A stretch of 64,000 nucleotides of DNA, taken from Membranipora membranacea (Eukaryota; Bryozoa; Gymnolaemata; Cheilostomatida; Membraniporidae). Below the pieces are notes generated by a model, which saw only the letters and a program-made list of their open reading frames with translations, did no database searches and was not told the origin of the DNA. Position numbers and translations under genes: made by a program. The stretch is from NCBI GenBank assembly GCA_914767715.1, contig OU612066.1:12157001-12221000 (forward strand). The letters run 5' to 3'. This document shows positions 59,273-64,000 of this stretch, piece by piece (position 1 is the stretch's first letter; every line of letters begins with the position of its first letter).

Positions 59273-59779
59273 ATGTATTGTTTTAAATGCAGAAGTTTGA
59301 CTAATACCCATAATTATGGGGAAAGAATTTCTAAAAATGGAAGATCAATGGGATACGGCAGCTGCAGCAAATGTGGTGGTAAAAAGACTACATTTGTTAA
59401 GCAAAAAGGCTCGGGTGTAGTGAATGGTCTGATTAATAATTTACCCTTTGAGATGCACTATCCTGGTCATAATTTTTTGGGACCGGGTACTAAGTTAGAT
59501 AAACGTCTTAATAATGATTTAACTCCAAAAGACTGGAGCATTCCTGTTGATAGAGACGATGAAATCGCTTATCGTCATGATTTGTGCTATGCAAAAAATA
59601 AGAATAGTAAGTCTAGAAATTCTGTATGCGATAAAAATATGCTGGATGAATTAAATGCTGTGGTGAGTCCTACAGCCTCTGAAAAGCGGCATATTAGTCT
59701 TGCCAAGTCGATAATAAGAACCAAAAAGCGTCTTGGATGGGGAATTAAAAAAAAAACTTTAAATGGACTAATGAACTAG
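59273..59779 (+). CDS. Zinc ribbon plus parvovirus-type phospholipase A2 domain
   Basis: 168 aa. Cys3, Cys6, Cys31 and Cys34 form a zinc ribbon (CFKC ... CSKCG). A secreted-PLA2-type domain follows: the Ca-binding loop in PGHNFLGPGT (about 64-73) and the catalytic His102-Asp103 in AYRHDLC. The layout resembles the PLA2 of parvovirus VP1, used to breach endosomal membranes; here that use is inference. In related Polintons I recall this region running into the integrase. Here the two frames overlap at an A10 run (59747-59756), consistent with a one-base shift in a fused gene. Confidence 0.75.
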   Translation: MYCFKCRSLTNTHNYGERISKNGRSMGYGSCSKCGGKKTTFVKQKGSGVVNGLINNLPFEMHYPGHNFLGPGTKLDKRLNNDLTPKDWSIPVDRDDEIAYRHDLCYAKNKNSKSRNSVCDKNMLDELNAVVSPTASEKRHISLAKSIIRTKKRLGWGIKKKTLNGLMN

Positions 59780-60666
59780 CAGAAGAACTGCATAAACCTG
59801 TAAGAAAAAAATATCGTAGGAGGAGAGTGTGGGTGTCAGGTATTGATGATATTTGGGCCGCTGATTTAGTTGACATGAATGGATTTGCGGAAGAGAATGA
59901 TGGCTACAAGTATTTGTTGACGGTAATAGACGTGTTTTCAAAGTATGGCTGGACGATTCCATTAAAAAATAAAACCGGTCTAGCGGTTGCAACCGCTCTT
60001 AAAAAGATTTTAAAAGAACGTAAACCTCGGTTAATGCGGGTTGATAAGGGTAAGGAGTTTTATAACAAAGATGTTAAGCAATTGGTAGACCTGTATTCTA
60101 CAGAAAATGAAGAAAAGTCTAGCGTGGTTGAAAGGTGGAATAGAACTATGAAAGAGCGTATGTTTAAATATTTTTCGGCAAATAATACGTATAAATATAT
60201 AGATGTGGTAGATGATTTAGTTAAAGTTTACAATGAAACCAGACACTCATCTATAGGAATGACACCCACTCAAGCTAGTAAACCCTCCAATGCGGACAAA
60301 GTACGCATAAAGTTGTATCCAGATTTACCACCATCTGACAAACCAAAGTTTGCTGTGGGTGATAGAGTACGTATACCACGTAAAAAGGGTACATTTGAAA
60401 AGGGATATACTTCCCGGTGGACAGAAGAAGTCTTTACAATAAATGAGGTACTATACACTAATCCAACAACATATAAAATAGTTGATTCAGCGGGTGAGGA
60501 AATTCAAGGTTCTTTTTATGAGCAGGAATTACAAACGACGAGTCAAGAAACTTATAGAATAGAGCGGGTGATTAGAAAACGAGGTAAAAAAGCATTAGTG
60601 AAGTGGATGGGCTACCCTGAATCACAAAATTCATGGGTAGATATAGACACTTTAGAAAGTGTATAA
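59749..60666 (+). CDS. Polinton integrase (rve) with C-terminal chromodomain
   Basis: The frame is open from 59749 but has no ATG before about 59875, so it probably belongs to the preceding gene. The N-terminal block ELAEELHKPVRKK is characteristic. The catalytic core shows Asp in IWAADLVDM, Asp in VDKGKEF and Glu in VVERWNRTMKERMF (D,D-35-E type). It is followed by HSSIGMTPTQAS, an SH3-like region (VGDRVRIPRKK) and a chromodomain (YRIERVIRKRGKKALVKWMG). The enzyme inserts the element into host DNA, and the chromodomain could bias targeting to chromatin marks. Confidence 0.85.
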   Translation, partial: KKNFKWTNELAEELHKPVRKKYRRRRVWVSGIDDIWAADLVDMNGFAEENDGYKYLLTVIDVFSKYGWTIPLKNKTGLAVATALKKILKERKPRLMRVDKGKEFYNKDVKQLVDLYSTENEEKSSVVERWNRTMKERMFKYFSANNTYKYIDVVDDLVKVYNETRHSSIGMTPTQASKPSNADKVRIKLYPDLPPSDKPKFAVGDRVRIPRKKGTFEKGYTSRWTEEVFTINEVLYTNPTTYKIVDSAGEEIQGSFYEQELQTTSQETYRIERVIRKRGKKALVKWMGYPESQNSWVDIDTLESV

Positions 60667-60732
60667 ACATGGACACAAATGTGTCTACCTTGGACACAAA
60701 TGTGTCTACCTTGGACACAAATGTGTCTATAT
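60667..60732. repeat. Three tandem hairpin repeats after the integrase
   Basis: Three 21-bp copies each contain the core ggacacaaatgtgtct, an inverted repeat (gacac/gtgtc) around aaat. The array begins just after the integrase stop and ends at the start motif of the next gene. Confidence 0.85.
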
Positions 60733-60740
60733 AATAAATG
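60728..60740 (+). promoter_or_regulatory. Start motif tatataataaatg of the conserved protein gene
   Basis: This 13-mer ends in the start codon. It is identical to the motif at the major capsid gene (62034-62046) and close to motifs at four other Polinton genes. Confidence 0.55.
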
Positions 60741-61622
60741 AGTTACACAGATATAAAAGACCCCAGTAGGAGGGATAAAATTGTTCAAGACTATATAGCC
60801 CGAAAAAATCGACTCAAGGAAAATTTTAGAGTCGAGCATGCTCAAAAATTGAATGCCTCTCAAGCCCAGGAAGAGTTTTTTGCACCCGTAACACGGCATC
60901 AAGCGAAAACAACAACTGCCTTGGAACAATTGGATAAAAATCAGCGTGATACAGCAAATACGCAAAATCAGTTTTTGGAAGCATTACCATACTTTGCAGG
61001 CCCAGAAGGACCGACAAGGTTTTACGATGCCGAAGATGAGACGGTAAATTTAGATGCATTGATGCAAGATGCTTTGGCCGGATCAGAATCAGGAGCTTAT
61101 AATGTGAGGTGGAATCACAATAGATATGTTATTGGTACAAAGAGAATAAGAATTGGTAATGGTAAAGTTAGATTAGATGAAAGGGAATACCCAGCAACAA
61201 AAGGACTGCTACAGCTTCTAACTCGTAAGACTCCAACAGGGTATGATGAAGAGGATTTGGCAAACTACAGTGATATACTCGATAAAAGTGATGCGATATA
61301 TCTGGGTGGGAATCGACCTGTAGATAAAAACAGTGCTAAATGGAAGAACATTGTTAGACCTATTTGGGAAAAACTGTATCAGCAAAGAGCCAAAGCTGCG
61401 GACTCTAAAAAAGCTAAATGTGGTATTAAAAAGGGTGGTGGTGTTATATTTTTATCGTCAGATCCAAATGCTTTAGTCAAGCGTCTCCAGCTCTTGCTAG
61501 CTAGTGTTCAAGCGGGTAACAATGGTGTTGTTCGAAATGAGGCTGTAGCGATATTAGATGAGTTATTAAGAATGAAACATATTGATCAAGAAGAGTATAA
61601 AAGTATTCTTTCGAACTTATAA
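60738..61622 (+). CDS. Conserved Polinton protein of unknown function
   Basis: 294 aa. The N-terminal ~70 residues are charged and helical. A central block has YVIGTKRIRIGNGKVRLDE, then GLLQLLTRKTPTGYDEEDL. A Lys-rich linker follows (about 225-235). The C-terminal block VIFLSSDPNALVKRLQLLLA, then AGNNGVVRNEAVAILDELL, ends the protein. Proteins with this layout recur in animal Polintons next to the capsid genes, but I know no function. A structural or assembly role is a guess from context. Confidence 0.7.
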   Translation: MSYTDIKDPSRRDKIVQDYIARKNRLKENFRVEHAQKLNASQAQEEFFAPVTRHQAKTTTALEQLDKNQRDTANTQNQFLEALPYFAGPEGPTRFYDAEDETVNLDALMQDALAGSESGAYNVRWNHNRYVIGTKRIRIGNGKVRLDEREYPATKGLLQLLTRKTPTGYDEEDLANYSDILDKSDAIYLGGNRPVDKNSAKWKNIVRPIWEKLYQQRAKAADSKKAKCGIKKGGGVIFLSSDPNALVKRLQLLLASVQAGNNGVVRNEAVAILDELLRMKHIDQEEYKSILSNL

Positions 61623-61634
61623 ATAAATTAGAAA

Positions 61635-62024
61635 ATGATTGTTTATGAGAAACATTGTCGTGCTGACCGGCACTACGCTGGAGGTGGAATATTTGACACA
61701 ATTGCTCGAGTGGTAAGCCGTGTTGCTGGAAATGAGCTGGTGAGAAAAGCGGCTACTGAAGCCGGGAAAAAGGTTGTAGAATCTACGGCTAAAAAGGTTG
61801 GTGATGTGGCTGGTGAAAAGATTGTTAGCGGGATAGACAAACTGGTTAGCAAGGGTCAAAATACAAAGCCTCTTCAAAATACAAGACTTAACACTGAAAG
61901 TCTAGGTATTATTAATAACCTTACAAAACCTAATAACACTGATGTTTCCATTAGTAACATTTTAGAGGGGCGTGGACAAGCTATAGCTATTGAAAAACTA
62001 GCCAAAGAATTAAATAGATTATAA
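61635..62024 (+). CDS. pVI-like small virion protein
   Basis: 129 aa. The N-terminus has a GGGIFDTIARVVSRV stretch that can form an amphipathic helix. Ala/Lys/Val-rich helices follow (about 35-75), then a polar tail. Position directly before the major capsid gene, size and the amphipathic start resemble adenovirus pVI-type internal proteins. The resemblance is of type, not proved homology. Confidence 0.55.
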   Translation: MIVYEKHCRADRHYAGGGIFDTIARVVSRVAGNELVRKAATEAGKKVVESTAKKVGDVAGEKIVSGIDKLVSKGQNTKPLQNTRLNTESLGIINNLTKPNNTDVSISNILEGRGQAIAIEKLAKELNRL

Positions 62025-62033
62025 ATTTTATAC

Positions 62034-62046
62034 TATATAATAAATG
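62034..62046 (+). promoter_or_regulatory. Start motif tatataataaatg of the major capsid gene
   Basis: Identical to the 13-mer at 60728-60740 and to a gene-less copy at 51862-51874. Confidence 0.55.
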
Positions 62047-63318
62047 AATACTTTTAACATTACACAGCCGATTTTGCAAGACAATAGCATTGAGCGAGAT
62101 CAGGTACACGAATATGAACCGGTCACCGGAACAAACCTGAATAATCCTGGTGAGATTAGAATCGTTATTAACCAGGAGGATCTTTATGTTCTGTCTAGTA
62201 AAAGTTATCTCACTGTAGAAGGCCAATTAGTGAAAAACGATGGTACCGCATACACTAATGCAAACATGGTATCATTGATTAATAATGGAATAGCTTACCT
62301 ATTTAAAAGCGTCCGATATCAGCTTGGTGGACAAGATCTTGAGTATATAAATAATCCGGGACACGCTTCAACCATGATGGGTCTTCTAACTTACCCCGAC
62401 GACTATGGTAAATCTAGAGGTCTCAACCAATTGTGGTCCAAGGACACTACAGCTGCAGCTGCTGCAGCTAACTTAGGTTTTGCGGCTCGTCAAGCCTATC
62501 TAATACAAAAACCCAATCCAAAAGGTACTTTTAGTATCAAGATTGACCTTAGACATTTGTTTGGCTTTGCCGATGATTATGATAAAGTGTTATACGGTAT
62601 AAAGCATCAGCTGACTCTTGTTCGTGATACTAATGATAATGCCGTCTTCAGAGATAATGGAATTGATGCTGGAAAGGTGGTACTGAGCAAGGTTTCTTGG
62701 TGGGTACCACATGTAACACCCAGTTTTGAGATGAAAGCTAATCTTAACAAGATTATAGAGGCTAAATCTCAGATCCCTATGATGTTTAGATCACGATGGT
62801 GTGATAATATAGCTGTGCCTCAAACCACAAGCTTTACTTGGCGTTTGGGTTCTCGAGGTGATACTGAAAAACCTCGGTATATAATTGTATGCTTTCAGAC
62901 GGGTAAAATTGGAAGCCAAGAAGCCAATCCAGCAGTCTTTGATCATGTAAATGTCAAGAGCATACACGCTATGCTTAACAGTGAGCGGTATCCAGAAGTT
63001 GATTACGACGTGGATTTTGCAAAGATGAAGTTTAGTAGAGTTTATGGTGATGCTGCAAGGTTTTATGGAGACTATTACGGTATAAACGAGCTGCTCGCTC
63101 ATCCCAATGTTCTGCCTAGTGAGTACCGCGATCTCTATCCTCTATTTGTGCTTGATGTTAGTAAACAAAATGAAGTACTTAAGAATAGTGTTGCTGATAT
63201 TCAAGTACGTGTGCAATTCAGTGAGAATGTACCAGCTAACACACAAGCGTATGCATTAATCCTATCTGATAAAATGATGTCACTCAAATCTGATGGAAAC
63301 AATCTTAGAGTAGAGTAA
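62044..63318 (+). CDS. Major capsid protein (double jelly-roll hexon)
   Basis: 424 aa, intact. The N-terminus is QPILQDNSI. Conserved Polinton capsid blocks include INNGIAYLFKSVRYQLGGQ, NNPGHASTMMGLLTYPDDY, KIDLRHLFGFADDYDKVLYG and WWVPHVTPS. YPEVDYDVDFAKMKFSR and YYGINELLAHP complete the set. These match the double-jelly-roll major capsid protein described for Polintons, so the element encodes virion structure. An Ala run (about residues 140-146) is a local oddity. It lies 19 bases after the pVI-like gene. Confidence 0.85.
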   Translation: MNTFNITQPILQDNSIERDQVHEYEPVTGTNLNNPGEIRIVINQEDLYVLSSKSYLTVEGQLVKNDGTAYTNANMVSLINNGIAYLFKSVRYQLGGQDLEYINNPGHASTMMGLLTYPDDYGKSRGLNQLWSKDTTAAAAAANLGFAARQAYLIQKPNPKGTFSIKIDLRHLFGFADDYDKVLYGIKHQLTLVRDTNDNAVFRDNGIDAGKVVLSKVSWWVPHVTPSFEMKANLNKIIEAKSQIPMMFRSRWCDNIAVPQTTSFTWRLGSRGDTEKPRYIIVCFQTGKIGSQEANPAVFDHVNVKSIHAMLNSERYPEVDYDVDFAKMKFSRVYGDAARFYGDYYGINELLAHPNVLPSEYRDLYPLFVLDVSKQNEVLKNSVADIQVRVQFSENVPANTQAYALILSDKMMSLKSDGNNLRVE

Positions 63319-63326
63319 AATGTTTG

Positions 63327-63353
63327 ATTTTATACGAGAAAATCGTATAAAAT
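63327..63353. promoter_or_regulatory. Hairpin and start motif before the ATPase gene
   Basis: A perfect 11-bp inverted repeat (attttatacga and complement, 5-base loop) ends in tataaaataaatg, which contains the ATPase start codon. It could end capsid transcripts and/or start ATPase transcripts. Confidence 0.5.
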
Positions 63354-63355
63354 AA

Positions 63356-64000
63356 ATGCAGATAGGAAATCTTTCTTGGCAAAATAACAATCATCGTAAT
63401 AACAACGGGTTGTTACCTAAAAGCATTAGAGGAGTAATAGTTGGTAAATCGGGTTGCAGTAAAACTACTTTACTTTGTAATTTACTATTACAACCCGGGT
63501 GGCTTGACTATAACAAACTTATGGTGTATGGTAAAAGTCTCTTTCAACCCGAATATCGTATTATAAAAAACGGTTTTGATCTGGGAATGTCAAAAGATAT
63601 GATATTCAAGGTTCTTAAAAATAGTGACGAAGTAATAAAATCTGGCGTAGATGTCGATGCTTTTTTAGAATATTTTGTTAAAATGAATAAAAATATTAAT
63701 CCAATCCAAGCAAAATTCTTTGAGTCTGGGGATGATGTACCAGATCCAGTAGCGCTGGATCCACATGACAAAAATCTAATGGTTTTTGACGACTTACTAC
63801 TGGAAAAGCAAAATACGTGTGAGCGCTATTATGTACGCGGGCGGCATAGCAATGTTGACTGTTTCTACCTATCACAAAATTATTTTAAACTACCTCGACA
63901 AACCATTCGTGAAAATGCTAATTTTTTCTGCTTATTCCCTCAAGATGCTAAAAATCTAAATCATATACACCAAGATCATGTTGCCGTTGATATGCCTATT
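63356..64000 (+). CDS. Packaging ATPase (A32/FtsK-HerA type), 5' part
   Basis: 215 codons, open to the window end. The Walker A region is VGKSGCSKTTLL at about residues 33-44, and Walker B is LMVFDDLLLE at about 140-149. LSQNYFKLPRQTIRENANF follows, the typical downstream region of A32-like ATPases. In Polintons the enzyme is expected to pump DNA into the capsid. The residue before the Walker A Lys is Ser where Gly is usual, which may impair the ATP-binding loop. The 3' end lies outside the window. Confidence 0.82.
   Translation, partial: MQIGNLSWQNNNHRNNNGLLPKSIRGVIVGKSGCSKTTLLCNLLLQPGWLDYNKLMVYGKSLFQPEYRIIKNGFDLGMSKDMIFKVLKNSDEVIKSGVDVDAFLEYFVKMNKNINPIQAKFFESGDDVPDPVALDPHDKNLMVFDDLLLEKQNTCERYYVRGRHSNVDCFYLSQNYFKLPRQTIRENANFFCLFPQDAKNLNHIHQDHVAVDMPI

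Larger units (their letters stand above)
51725..64000 (+). mobile_element. Polinton (Maverick)/adintovirus-like element, left part
   Basis: It carries protein-primed-type PolB, adenain-type protease, retroviral-type integrase with chromodomain, double-jelly-roll capsid, penton-like and packaging ATPase genes, the diagnostic set of Polintons. The left boundary is set by loss of homology to the empty paralogue at about 51723. The candidate terminus is agtagttataagtgg, and Polinton ends are known to begin AG. The right terminal inverted repeat is beyond the window. Confidence 0.85.

Overview
The window is nuclear DNA of an invertebrate animal. It is AT-rich, has introns with GT..AG ends and polyadenylation signals, and carries typical metazoan repeats: CR1/Rex1-type LINEs, DIRS-like debris, a hAT-type element, tRNA-derived SINEs and a Polinton (Maverick). 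A MAM + ShKT-like membrane protein next to a cluster of secreted cysteine-rich peptides would fit a cnidarian, but other invertebrates are possible and the sequence does not settle the phylum.

Left part (0.2-6.1 kb): one 14-exon gene, reconstructed by splice phase, for a type I membrane protein. It has a signal peptide and two MAM-like domains, each interrupted by an exon encoding a six-cysteine ShKT-like module. Two Thr/Pro-rich linkers, one transmembrane helix and a short basic tail complete it. The two MAM units have matching exon sizes and come from an internal duplication.

Middle part (8.5-51.7 kb): a cluster of nine apparently intact two-exon genes, plus relics, for small secreted cysteine-rich peptides. 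In every gene a 14-17 nt first coding exon holds only the start codon and about four more residues; exon 2 carries the rest of the signal peptide and the mature peptide. There are two subfamilies: A with 10 Cys (A1-A4) and B with 8 Cys (B1-B5). Two cysteines are present or absent together. The cluster grew by segmental duplication, and the flanks of several genes can be aligned to each other. Transposons have invaded it: a LINE sits in intron 1 of B1, and there are a hAT-type element with an 8-bp target duplication, a 0.7-kb foldback element with a 7-bp duplication, DIRS-like RT and RNase H fragments, SINEs and minisatellites.

Right part (about 51.72 kb to the end): the left two-thirds or so of a Polinton/adintovirus-like element inserted in a segment that has an uninterrupted paralogue near 37.66 kb. 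Its order is PolB >, small membrane protein >, small ORF >, adenain-type protease >, fibre-like protein >, < pX/core-like protein, < penton (minor capsid), > zinc ribbon-PLA2, > integrase with chromodomain, > conserved protein, > pVI-like protein, > major capsid protein, > packaging ATPase (cut by the window end). Three reading frames are broken by apparent single-base shifts, all in homopolymer runs, so either decay or assembly error is possible. Several of its genes share a TATATAATAAATG-like motif at the start codon. The right terminal repeat lies outside the window.
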